Positions 19,613-27,177 of a stretch of DNA of 64,000 nt are shown in pieces. A program made the position numbers and the translations under genes. The notes under the pieces were generated by a model, which saw only the letters and a program-made list of their open reading frames with translations, had not been told where the DNA came from and made no database searches. Every line of letters begins with the position of its first letter. Within the stretch, counting starts at the first letter, position 1. The stretch lies in the NCBI GenBank assembly GCA_027083355.1, contig JALWOY010000102.1, positions 1-64,000 of the forward strand. Reading direction: 5' to 3'. Origin of the DNA: Phycisphaerales bacterium. Its GTDB lineage: Bacteria > Planctomycetota > Phycisphaerae > Phycisphaerales > UBA1924.

Positions 19613-22045
19613 ATGAGAACAGAGAAATTCGCGCGGCGCTGCTGCGTCGTCGCCATCCCCACCGCCGCGTCGCTCGCGTTCGCGGCCGGTGAGGTCATGC
19701 CCGCGCCGAACGCCACGGTGACCGCCACGAAGACGAGCAACGCCGTCCCGGTCTTCCGGATGGACGCGTTCCAGGCGGACGACATTGTCGTGCCGCCGAG
19801 CCACCCGCCGATCGACCAGATCCCGCCGCTGCCGATGCCGAACCCGGAATGGGATATCCCGGACAATCTGGGCGGGCCGGGCAACGCGCTGTTTTATGAC
19901 CAGACCACGGGCCAGATCACGGAGATCCCGATCCAGCCGTCGAACAGCGGCCTGACGGGCGAGGTGGGCGGCTCGTCCTACGTCGGCGCCGACGGGTTCG
20001 ATTCGCTCGCGGACCTCTACGGCCCGCGCGGGTTCGGCACCATGTCCGCGCTCACCGACGCCGAGATCTCGACGTTCCCGTTCCGCATGAACGTCAAACT
20101 CGTCAATGAATACATCGACGCGGGCACCGGCGCCGCGTCGTATTTCGTCTGTTCCGGCGGCATGCAGGACGCCGAGGTGGTGCTCACCGCCGGCCACTGC
20201 GTCTACAAGCGCGACAACGACTCGACCGGGAGCGACTTCGGCTTCGCCGACCGCGTCTGGATCTATCCCGGGTGGGACGGCAACGGCCTAACCCTCGGCA
20301 ACCCCGATGTCCTCCAGTATTACGGCTGGGGCGTCAGCAGCGGCCTCGGCACCTTCACCGGATGGTCTGTCGACGGCAACTTCGACTGGGACATGGGCCT
20401 CGTCCGCATCACCCGCGCCGTCGGCATGCTCACCGGCTGGTACGGCTGGGCGTGGGGCGGCGACTGCACCACCAACTTCTACAACAACCCGTCGTACCCG
20501 GCCGAACCCTGCGGCTCCGGCAGTCTGCACACCGGGCGCGACATGTACAACTGGAACGGCAACTTCGACAGCTGCCCCGGCAACCAGATGCACATCAACA
20601 CCAGCCCGGGCTGCTTCACCGCCCTGTGGGGCGGGATGAGCGGGTCCAACGCCTACTACTTCGTGGGCAACACCCGGGTGGCCCACGGCGTGGCGTCGAA
20701 CTCCAATCGCACCACCAGCGGCAACTACGCCAAGATGTGGGAGTCGTTCAAGAACTACATGGAGGACACGTTCAAACCGAGCGCACGGGGCTCGGCGCTC
20801 GACCTCCAGTCGCTCCAGACCCGCTACGCCGAGAGCGTCGTGACCGCGGGCGACCAGCTCACCGGCGGCACCGCCCAGATACCCAACCCGACCAACAACG
20901 ACCCGGGCAGCGACACATACGGCATCACGGTCTACCTCTCGACGAACAACAACATCTCCACCTCCGACACGAACATCGGGGCGGGGTCGTACACATGGGA
21001 CTACGCCCCGATGCAGAACCTGACGCTGAACATGTTCAACGTCACCGTCCCCATCGGCACGCCCAGCGGGACCTACTGGGTCGGTGTCTACCTCAATGAC
21101 GGCCAGGACGCCGACAATTCCAACAACGACCCCGATCTGTGGGACGCTCACCAGATCACCGTCAACGGCGTGGCCGACCCCGTGGCCAACTCCGCCACCG
21201 CCCCCAGCGGAACCTTCTTTCACGGCGATACCATCGGCGTGGGGTACAACGTCACCAACCAGGGCGGCGACCCGTCCAACGCCGTCACCGTCGATGTCTA
21301 CGCCTCGACCAACACCATCATCTCGACCTTCGACACCCTGCTCGGCTCGTTCAACATCGGCACCTTCAGCGGCCAGCAGACCAAGAGCGGCACGCTGAAC
21401 GTCAATCTCCCGTCCACACTGATGGGCGATTACTACATCGGGTACATCATCTCCGCCAGCGACGATGTCAACAACGGCAACAACACCGCCGTCGACGCCA
21501 CGGCGCTCACGGTCGACGGACGGGCCGATCTGGAGGCCGTGGACTTCACCAGCCTCGAATCCGTGGTCAGCCTCGGAAGCGGGCTCGATGTCCAGTTCAC
21601 CGTCGTGAACACCGGCACCATCGCATCGGGGGTCTATGACGTCGATGTGTATGCCTCGACAAACACCATCATCTCGACCTTCGACACCCTGCTCGGCACG
21701 TTCAACCGCCCGAGCCTCGGCGTCGGCGGTACCTCCACCGTCAATGGCACGGTCACCGTCCCGTTGTTCATGGCCCCGGGCAACTACTTCATCGGCATGA
21801 TCGTCGAAGGCGGCGCCAACGAGAACAACCTGAGCGACAACTCCGCGTTCGACCCCGACACCGTGCAGATCGTCGACTGCATCGTCGACTTCAACAACGA
21901 CGGCCTGCTCGACCTTGCCGACATCGTTGCCTTCGTCAACGCGTTCCAGGGCCACATCCCGGCGGCCGACCTCAACAACGACGGTGTGTGGGATCTGTCC
22001 GACATCGTCGCCTTCGTCAACGCGTTCATGGCCGGCTGCCCGTAA
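19613..22045 (+). CDS. Exported trypsin-like serine protease with CARDB repeats and canonical dockerin pair
   Basis: The product is about 810 residues: a signal peptide, a V8/trypsin-like protease domain near residues 150-390, three CARDB-like adhesive modules near 400-745, and a dockerin pair. The catalytic residues can be read: histidine in VLTAGHC, aspartate in DWDMGLV, serine in GGMSGSN. The dockerin repeats, DFNNDGLLDLADIVAFVNAF and DLNNDGVWDLSDIVAFVNAF (21878-22042), keep the full DxNxDG calcium loop, unlike the GC-type repeats of its neighbours. GGAGAAGGA precedes the ATG at 19613. I expect an extracellular peptidase targeted by its dockerin to a scaffold or to the surface; its substrate is unknown. 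Two CARDB modules share a 66-bp near-identical stretch, a sign of recent duplication or conversion. Confidence 0.88.
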   Translation: MRTEKFARRCCVVAIPTAASLAFAAGEVMPAPNATVTATKTSNAVPVFRMDAFQADDIVVPPSHPPIDQIPPLPMPNPEWDIPDNLGGPGNALFYDQTTGQITEIPIQPSNSGLTGEVGGSSYVGADGFDSLADLYGPRGFGTMSALTDAEISTFPFRMNVKLVNEYIDAGTGAASYFVCSGGMQDAEVVLTAGHCVYKRDNDSTGSDFGFADRVWIYPGWDGNGLTLGNPDVLQYYGWGVSSGLGTFTGWSVDGNFDWDMGLVRITRAVGMLTGWYGWAWGGDCTTNFYNNPSYPAEPCGSGSLHTGRDMYNWNGNFDSCPGNQMHINTSPGCFTALWGGMSGSNAYYFVGNTRVAHGVASNSNRTTSGNYAKMWESFKNYMEDTFKPSARGSALDLQSLQTRYAESVVTAGDQLTGGTAQIPNPTNNDPGSDTYGITVYLSTNNNISTSDTNIGAGSYTWDYAPMQNLTLNMFNVTVPIGTPSGTYWVGVYLNDGQDADNSNNDPDLWDAHQITVNGVADPVANSATAPSGTFFHGDTIGVGYNVTNQGGDPSNAVTVDVYASTNTIISTFDTLLGSFNIGTFSGQQTKSGTLNVNLPSTLMGDYYIGYIISASDDVNNGNNTAVDATALTVDGRADLEAVDFTSLESVVSLGSGLDVQFTVVNTGTIASGVYDVDVYASTNTIISTFDTLLGTFNRPSLGVGGTSTVNGTVTVPLFMAPGNYFIGMIVEGGANENNLSDNSAFDPDTVQIVDCIVDFNNDGLLDLADIVAFVNAFQGHIPAADLNNDGVWDLSDIVAFVNAFMAGCP
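21290..21355 (+). repeat. 66-bp intragenic direct repeat, copy 1
   Basis: This segment of the second CARDB module matches 21641-21706 at 62 of 66 positions. Three of the four differences are silent and one gives Ser instead of Thr. The neighbouring sequence of the two modules is much less alike. Confidence 0.85.
21641..21706 (+). repeat. 66-bp intragenic direct repeat, copy 2
   Basis: This is the second copy of the segment at 21290-21355, in the third CARDB module. Both encode a strand pair reading VDVYASTNTIISTFDTLLG. Confidence 0.85.
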
Positions 22046-22074
22046 GCAGACCAGCCGATCGAATCGAATTCGCA

Positions 22075-22097
22075 GCCGCCCTCCGGGGCGGCTTTTT
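22075..22097 (+). terminator. Rho-independent terminator of the protease gene
   Basis: A perfect 6-bp stem (GCCGCC 22075-22080 with GGCGGC 22087-22092) is followed by TTTTT. It lies 30 bases past the stop codon. Confidence 0.8.
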
Positions 22098-22352
22098 CAT
22101 GCCCGGGAATATCTCACGCGGAATCGGTGTTCCGCCGCGTGGAGGATCGCGTGAGACAAAGAGGAGTTCATGTCATGCACGGGTTGATTTTTCTCGTGTC
22201 GGCGCTGGCGACGACACAGACATCCGCCGGTGTACCCCGACGCCCGGACCGCCCGCTCGGCACAGGGGCCGCGGGGTGGGAACTTGCCGCGAAGAGTTGA
22301 CCATGCCCCCCCCGAGAATCGCACGAAACACACCCGAATAAAGGAAAAAGAG
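22098..22352 (+). other. Intergenic leader region of the lamin-tail gene
   Basis: About 255 bases between the protease terminator and the next gene. The promoter and leader of 22353-23150 must lie here, but I find no clear -35/-10 pair. Small open frames are present without ribosome sites. Confidence 0.35.
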
Positions 22353-23150
22353 ATGATTCGCCCCACGATCGCAATCGCTTCACTTACACTCGCCGCGGGT
22401 TTGGCCAACGCGGGGGTTGCCGCCAACGAACGGATGGTGCAGTACGCCTCGGTCGACCTCACGAACGCGGTCGTCGAGCTGCACAACTACGGCGATTCCA
22501 CGATGCCGCTCGACGGCTGGCGAATCTGCACGCACAACTCGGTCATGCAGTTCCGCTACTCGGCCGCATCGGGCCTCAACGGCGTGACGCTCCAGCCCGG
22601 CGAATCCCTGTTTATCTACTGGAACGATGACGCACCGGCCGACCCACACAACATCAACCGCAGCGATATCGGCGGCTTCTTCGCCCTGCCGCTCGACCAG
22701 AACGCCTTCTCGCTCGAACTCTTCTGGCCGAACGGCGGTCTGCTCAGCTTCGGCTCGATCGACGACATGGTCGACCACATGCAGTGGTCCGTGGGCGGCG
22801 TCAGCGACGCCGGCGCCGACGCCCGTTCGCAGCAGGCCGTAAACGCCGGGCTATGGACCGACGCCTCGGCGTGGATCTCCACCGCGGCCGACAGCGTGAA
22901 TATCGCGCTCGTCCCCAACGGCGGGGTCCTGCAGGGACCGGGCGATTTCACCGTCGAAGGCCCGCCCGCGGGCTGCAACGCCGCCGATATCGCCGAACCG
23001 TTCGGCGTGCTCGACCTGGCCGACATCGGCATCTTCGTCTCGGCCTTCATCGCGGGCGACAGCGCGGCGGACGTCGCCGAACCGTTCGGTGTGCTGGATC
23101 TTGCCGACATTTCCGTGTTTGTTTCCTCGTTCACCGCCGGGTGCCCCTGA
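22353..23150 (+). CDS. Exported lamin-tail-domain-like protein with GC-type dockerin pair
   Basis: The 265-residue product starts with a signal peptide (MIRPTIAIASLTLAAGLANA). The mature part opens with AVVELHNYGDSTMPLDGWRI and later LQPGESLFIYW, which fits a lamin-tail (LTD) domain, an Ig-like beta-sandwich found on many exported bacterial proteins and often joined to nucleases or adhesins. No nuclease domain is present. The tail (22974-23147) carries two nearly identical repeats, AEPFGVLDLADIGIFVSAF and AEPFGVLDLADISVFVSSF, within a cysteine pair. AAGGA lies eight bases before the ATG at 22353. It is the fourth gene of the dockerin series; a role in surface attachment or matrix binding is inference. 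Confidence 0.82.
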   Translation: MIRPTIAIASLTLAAGLANAGVAANERMVQYASVDLTNAVVELHNYGDSTMPLDGWRICTHNSVMQFRYSAASGLNGVTLQPGESLFIYWNDDAPADPHNINRSDIGGFFALPLDQNAFSLELFWPNGGLLSFGSIDDMVDHMQWSVGGVSDAGADARSQQAVNAGLWTDASAWISTAADSVNIALVPNGGVLQGPGDFTVEGPPAGCNAADIAEPFGVLDLADIGIFVSAFIAGDSAADVAEPFGVLDLADISVFVSSFTAGCP

Positions 23151-23217
23151 GCCTCTTCAGAAAACACGCGCACACATGAATGGCCCCGCGGCCTTCATGC
23201 TTCTCCCCCAACGCGGC

Positions 23218-23245
23218 TTGAAAAAAGCCGAGGTTGCTGTATGCT
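23218..23245 (+). promoter_or_regulatory. Candidate promoter of the fifth dockerin gene
   Basis: TTGAAA (23218-23223) and TATGCT (23240-23245) are 16 bases apart, about 70 bases ahead of the start codon at 23317. The match is five and four of six consensus bases. A small CGGCTT-GAAA-AAGCCG hairpin overlaps the -35. Confidence 0.45.
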
Positions 23246-23316
23246 CTCTACATACGAACGCTCTGTTCGTCGTGGGAACGAAACAGTGAATTCCTGTAGA
23301 CCCTGAAGGAGAGACC

Positions 23317-24138
23317 ATGATCCGCACATCCATCGCGTGCCTGCTCGCCATCGCCGGGCTCGCCTCGGCCGAAACCGTCGTGCTCACCATCGACAACACC
23401 CAGTCCAACATCGACATCGACGCGACGCTCTCGACACCCGTCGGCGACGACACGGACACCGCCTTCACCCCCGTCAGCGGGACCATCGAGATCGAGCTCG
23501 ACGACTACGGCACCCCCACCGCCATCACGCTGCACGACTTCCTCATCGTGCTCGACAACGACATCACCATGAACTTCGACTACGGCTTCGCCGGCAGCGC
23601 CACCTCGACGCTGAACAACGCGATGGCGATGTACGCCACACCCGGCACGCCCACCGGGCCGGTCCCCGTCGCGGGAGCTTCGTTCTCCTTCCCGAACGTG
23701 CCCAGCGATCTCGCCGGGACCTATACCTACGACTACTCCTTCTTCCTCGTCGGCTCGGACAGCGGCTCGGGCGACCTCTCCGAGTTCGGCACCTCCAACA
23801 CCCCCATCGCGGGCGATGTCATCAGCGACGGCTCGACCGTCACCCTCTCCGGCACACTCGACATCAACACCACGCAGACCGTCATCGACGGCGTCGCCGA
23901 CCTCACCCTCGTCGGCACCGCCACCCTCATCGCCACGGGCGATGTGCCCCCGCCCGCGGGCTGCAACGCAGCCGACATCGCCGAGCCGTTCGGCGTCCTC
24001 GATCTGGCCGACATCCAGGCCTTCGTCAACGCGTTCCTCGCCCAGGACCCGGCCGCGGACATCGCCCCACCGACGGGCGTGTTCGACCTGGCCGACCTCC
24101 AGGCGTTCGTCACCGCGTTCTCGGCCGGCTGCCCCTGA
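23317..24138 (+). CDS. Small exported beta-rich protein with GC-type dockerin pair
   Basis: The 273-residue product has a signal peptide (MIRTSIACLLAIAGLASA) and a beta-strand-rich domain of about 190 residues with no recognised catalytic motif. A proline spacer (GDVPPPAG) leads to the dockerin pair (23962-24135): AEPFGVLDLADIQAFVNAF and APPTGVFDLADLQAFVTAF between cysteines. AAGGAGAG lies just before the ATG. The next gene encodes a protein of the same layout (TVVLTID versus TVLTLDL at the mature start, then IEIELDDYGTPTAITLHD versus ITIETDDVSAPTMLILHD), so the two are paralogues from a tandem duplication. Function is unknown beyond probable export. Confidence 0.82.
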   Translation: MIRTSIACLLAIAGLASAETVVLTIDNTQSNIDIDATLSTPVGDDTDTAFTPVSGTIEIELDDYGTPTAITLHDFLIVLDNDITMNFDYGFAGSATSTLNNAMAMYATPGTPTGPVPVAGASFSFPNVPSDLAGTYTYDYSFFLVGSDSGSGDLSEFGTSNTPIAGDVISDGSTVTLSGTLDINTTQTVIDGVADLTLVGTATLIATGDVPPPAGCNAADIAEPFGVLDLADIQAFVNAFLAQDPAADIAPPTGVFDLADLQAFVTAFSAGCP

Positions 24139-24194
24139 ACGTCCGCCGGCGTGCGAAGCCGCCCATAACGACCCGTGAGCGTCCGAAAACGGTC

Positions 24195-24239
24195 GCCGGG
24201 GGTGTTTCTGGTGCCCCACGCGCACCCGGGCGTTTTCAT
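24195..24239 (+). terminator. Possible terminator after the fifth dockerin gene
   Basis: CGCC and GGTG arms can pair with CACC and GGGCG around a long loop, followed by TTTTC. The stem has internal mismatches, so this is a weak call. Confidence 0.35.
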
Positions 24240-24338
24240 GCGCTGAAAAAGACAATGCGATGTGAGCAAATCGTGCTACACTCGTCTATGGAGGGTACGC
24301 CGATCTGTCACGGCGTCCATAAGCAGAGAGGTTCAGAC

Positions 24339-25394
24339 ATGCGCAGAAAGTCCATCGCGGCGATCTCCCTCGCCGCCGCCGCTTCGTTCGCGTCGGCCCA
24401 GAATACCGTGCTGACACTCGACCTCGTGCCCCCGTCCGACGGCGACGCCTCGGCCGAGTATTTCACCTTCCTCGGCACCGACAACGACAGCGGGGCCGCG
24501 GATAGTGCGATGGGCACCATCACCATCGAGACCGACGACGTCTCGGCCCCGACGATGCTCATCCTGCACGATCTCTCGATCACGCTCGACCCGTCGGTCG
24601 CCCTCGCCGGCACGCTCGACGCCGGCCAGTTCCTCGGCAGCGGCACGTGGAGCCTCAACCTCGACGGCGTGATGTACCCGCTCAGCGAGCCGCCGATCGA
24701 TGGGGACTCCGTCGACGCGAGGGGCTTCGGCGGCTCCGGGGTGTTCGAGTTCCCCGATCTCCCGCTCACGCTGCTCGGAGACGCGGCCACGTCCTACGAC
24801 TTCATCGGCCTCGCCCCCGTCACGATCGACCCCCCGATCGACCTGTCCACGCAGGACAACGCCGACGCGATGCTGACCAATGTCGTCGTTTCCTCCGACG
24901 GCGAGACCGTCACCCTCACCGGCACGCTCACCGTCATGCAGTACACCATCCCGTGGGAGCCGGCCCTCGTCGAGACCCGTCTCGGCACCACGATCAACAT
25001 CACCGCCCAGGCCCCCGACCCCACCATGGGCTCGAACGTCTGCTCGCGGGTGGACATCGCCGAGCCCTGCGGCCTGCTCGACCTGGCCGACATCCTCGCG
25101 TTCGTCAACGCGTTCGCGAACCAGGACCCCATCGCCGACATGGACAACAGCGGGCTGTTCGACCTCGCCGACGTGCTCTCGTTCGTCACCCTCTTCCAGA
25201 AGGGCGGGTGCTTCGGGGACGCCAGGGGCAAGGGCGGCTTCGGCGGGTATGACTGCTATTCCATCGGCATGAACTTCGACGAGGGAGACGCCACGTATGC
25301 CCTCGGCGAACACGGCACCCTCACCGCCGGCATGGCCGTCGGGGGCGCCTGCCTCATGCTCGGCTTCTCCGCGATGCGACGCCGCATCGGCTGA
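24339..25394 (+). CDS. Exported protein with hybrid dockerin pair and C-terminal membrane anchor
   Basis: The product is about 351 residues with a signal peptide (MRRKSIAAISLAAAASFASA) and a beta-rich domain paralogous to the preceding gene product. Its dockerin pair (25041-25211) is a hybrid: the first repeat is GC-type (DIAEPCGLLDLADI) and the second keeps a calcium-like loop (DMDNSGLFDLADV). Unlike the other five, the pair is not terminal. About 60 residues follow, with a glycine-rich linker and a hydrophobic helix (AGMAVGGACLMLGFSAM) ending in RRRIG, like a membrane anchor or sorting signal. GAGAGG upstream supports the ATG at 24339. This could be the membrane-held member of the set. A frame open since 23337 belongs to no gene upstream. 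Confidence 0.82.
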   Translation: MRRKSIAAISLAAAASFASAQNTVLTLDLVPPSDGDASAEYFTFLGTDNDSGAADSAMGTITIETDDVSAPTMLILHDLSITLDPSVALAGTLDAGQFLGSGTWSLNLDGVMYPLSEPPIDGDSVDARGFGGSGVFEFPDLPLTLLGDAATSYDFIGLAPVTIDPPIDLSTQDNADAMLTNVVVSSDGETVTLTGTLTVMQYTIPWEPALVETRLGTTINITAQAPDPTMGSNVCSRVDIAEPCGLLDLADILAFVNAFANQDPIADMDNSGLFDLADVLSFVTLFQKGGCFGDARGKGGFGGYDCYSIGMNFDEGDATYALGEHGTLTAGMAVGGACLMLGFSAMRRRIG

Positions 25395-25424
25395 CCCGAT
25401 CCCCTAACCACACCACACAACGAG

Positions 25425-25450
25425 CCCCCGGCGCGAGCCGGGGGTTTTTT
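25425..25450 (+). terminator. Rho-independent terminator of the last dockerin gene
   Basis: A perfect 8-bp stem (CCCCCGGC 25425-25432 with GCCGGGGG 25437-25444) closes a GCGA tetraloop and is followed by six T. It sits 30 bases past the stop codon and is the strongest terminator in the window. Confidence 0.9.
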
Positions 25451-25456
25451 CACGAG

Positions 25457-25480
25457 CCCCCGGCGCGAGCGGGGGTTCTT
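25457..25480 (+). repeat. Degenerate tandem copy of the terminator hairpin
   Basis: ACGAGCCCCCGGCGCGAGC is repeated immediately after the terminator, with a shorter 5-bp stem and TTCTT after it. It belongs to the AACGAGCC-type hairpin family also seen at 25573 and 28702. Confidence 0.6.
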
Positions 25481-25572
25481 CATTCCAACCCGTTTCAAGC
25501 CCCTTCTTGCCTCGGTAGGATGGACTTCCACCCCGTCTCTCCTCCACCCTCCTCTTCGGCTTTAAAACGTGG

Positions 25573-25604
25573 TCAACGAGCCGCGACCGTCAGGGAGCGG
25601 TCTT
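25573..25604. repeat. AACGAGCC-type intergenic repeat
   Basis: GTCAACGAGCC followed by GCGACCGTCAGGGAGCGGT forms the element that, from memory, recurs widely in planctomycete genomes. It shares its first 11 bases with the copy at 28702. Confidence 0.5.
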
Positions 25605-25621
25605 CTTACAATCAACCGGGA

Positions 25622-25648
25622 AAGAAAAGACCCGGGATTGCACCCGGG
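25622..25648 (-). terminator. Probable terminator downstream of the O-antigen ligase-like gene
   Basis: A CCCGGG stem (25631-25636 with 25643-25648) is followed on the minus strand by TCTTTTCTTT. It lies about 180 bases past the minus-strand gene ending at 25832, beyond the dispersed repeat. Confidence 0.45.
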
Positions 25649-25693
25649 CCTCGTTACACAGAACAACTTGCTCCATCCTGTTTCATGCGCCGT

Positions 25694-25830
25694 GGTGTGG
25701 TTCTTGACGCCGACACTGAGGCTGCGCACGCAGCCGAAGTGTCGGATCGAGTGCACCGAGTCACCCTCCTGCAAGACCCGACGCTTCGCAGGCTCAGCGT
25801 CGGCGTCTGGAACATATTGACGCAAGATGC
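25694..25830 (-). repeat. Dispersed structured repeat, copy 2 (137 bp, inverted)
   Basis: On the minus strand this aligns end to end with 13952-14087, roughly four bases in five identical. Both palindromes are kept, CCGACGCT/AGCGTCGG and an outer CCGACACT/AGTGTCGG enclosing GGCTGCG/CGCAGCC. It abuts the stop codon of the O-antigen ligase-like gene, as copy 1 abuts the TrkA-C gene. Confidence 0.75.
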
Positions 25831-25831
25831 T

Positions 25832-27058
25832 CTACACAACGCTTTCGCCCCGAGCCCCGTCTCCCATCGCCCCGAGCCGCCACAGGTACGCCAGCAACAA
25901 CATCAGCAACAACGCCACCCAGTCCTTCATCAGCGTCAGGTCGAGCATCGACGCCCCGAGGAAACCCGCCAGCGACACCACCGCCGTCGCCGTCCGCGGC
26001 TCACCCAGCCGGCGACGAACCCCCGCCAGGGCCGACCCGATCATCCACACGAACGTCCCCAGCCCCAGCACGCCGCGCTCGGCCAGCAGCTCCAGCGGGA
26101 TATTGTGCGCCCACGGGATGATCCCGCGTTCCGGCACATAGCCCGCGGGGAAACGCACGCGACCCGCGTACCACTCGGGCCGGTAGAAATCGCCGAACGT
26201 GAACACGCCCTTGCCAAGCAGGGGCGATTCGCGGAACATCGCCCACGCCACGAGATACAGCCCCACCCGGCCGTCGCGGCCGAGTTTGAGGAAGTCCGCC
26301 GCCCGGGCCCGCGCACCGTACACGTCGCCCGCGTACAACGCCAGCCCCGCCAGCAGCAGCCCGCCGAACGCCCCGAGCGCCCAACGCCAGCCGAGGATCA
26401 GCAACGTCCAGACGAACACCACCCCCGCCGTTGTCAGCCACGCGTTGCGGCTCTTGCTCGCCACCAGCGCGATCAGCACCGCGGGCGCCACGACCACCGC
26501 CCCGGCCGCCAGCCACCGCCGCCCACGCTCTCGCAACGCCTCGAACAGGAACGGCAGCAAAATCGGCACCAGCACCAGGTCGTTCGGGTGCGGCAGCGAC
26601 GCCCGCACACGGTCCGCGGCCACCGGGTCGGCGTGCCAGCTGAACACCCCCACACCCCCCGTCACCGCCTGCACCGCCCCGTCGATCGAGATCAACGCCG
26701 CCACCAGGCCGAGCGTGAGCTGCAGCCGGCCCGCGGCCGCCGGTGTGTCGAGCACGCGCTGCGCCACCACGAACACGAGCGCCACCACCGGGGTGAAGAC
26801 TGACAGTTCGATGCTGAGCGATCGGTCGGTGGAGAACACGACCGAGAGCAGGTGCACGAACAGGAACGCCCCGACGGGCCACAGCCCGCGCAGCCTCGCC
26901 GCGGGCGGGCCGAACGCCGCGTCGAGCACGCCGAACAGCGCCACGCCGTAGATCAGCGGATCGCGGTGCGGCAGCAGCCGGCCCGCGGGCAGCGTCAGCA
27001 GATACGCCAGCAGCAGCGCCTCGGCCAGCCGACGCCAGATGGTGCTCCGCCCGCTCAT
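25832..27058 (-). CDS. O-antigen ligase / polymerase-like membrane protein
   Basis: The product is about 408 residues with ten or more predicted membrane helices. A Wzy_C/WaaL-type region near residues 280-330 reads RDGRVGLYLVAWAMFRESPLLGKGVFTFGDFY and IPWAHNIPLELLAERGVLG; the WAHN histidine corresponds to the conserved site in O-antigen ligases. Such proteins join or polymerise lipid-linked glycans on the outer face of the inner membrane. I chose the ATG at 27058, with GAGG upstream; the frame is open to 27175, just two bases from the preceding stop, but that part reads a repeat-like GC hairpin rather than protein. It follows a glycosyltransferase gene on the same strand, which supports a surface-polysaccharide role. 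Confidence 0.8.
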   Translation of the reverse strand: MSGRSTIWRRLAEALLLAYLLTLPAGRLLPHRDPLIYGVALFGVLDAAFGPPAARLRGLWPVGAFLFVHLLSVVFSTDRSLSIELSVFTPVVALVFVVAQRVLDTPAAAGRLQLTLGLVAALISIDGAVQAVTGGVGVFSWHADPVAADRVRASLPHPNDLVLVPILLPFLFEALRERGRRWLAAGAVVVAPAVLIALVASKSRNAWLTTAGVVFVWTLLILGWRWALGAFGGLLLAGLALYAGDVYGARARAADFLKLGRDGRVGLYLVAWAMFRESPLLGKGVFTFGDFYRPEWYAGRVRFPAGYVPERGIIPWAHNIPLELLAERGVLGLGTFVWMIGSALAGVRRRLGEPRTATAVVSLAGFLGASMLDLTLMKDWVALLLMLLLAYLWRLGAMGDGARGESVV

Positions 27059-27177
27059 CCGGACCACATCCTCAATGCGCCCTTGCCAAATACCCCACTC
27101 GACCCCACGCAAAAGAAGCCCGAGCGGGAGCGAGGGCTCACTTCCCTCGCGCAACCCGATCACAGACAACTGCATCC

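Noticed and set aside
25562-25833. Small open frames on both strands in the spacer before the O-antigen ligase-like gene
   Set aside because: They lie wholly in repeat elements, and similar translations arise from the other copy of the repeat.
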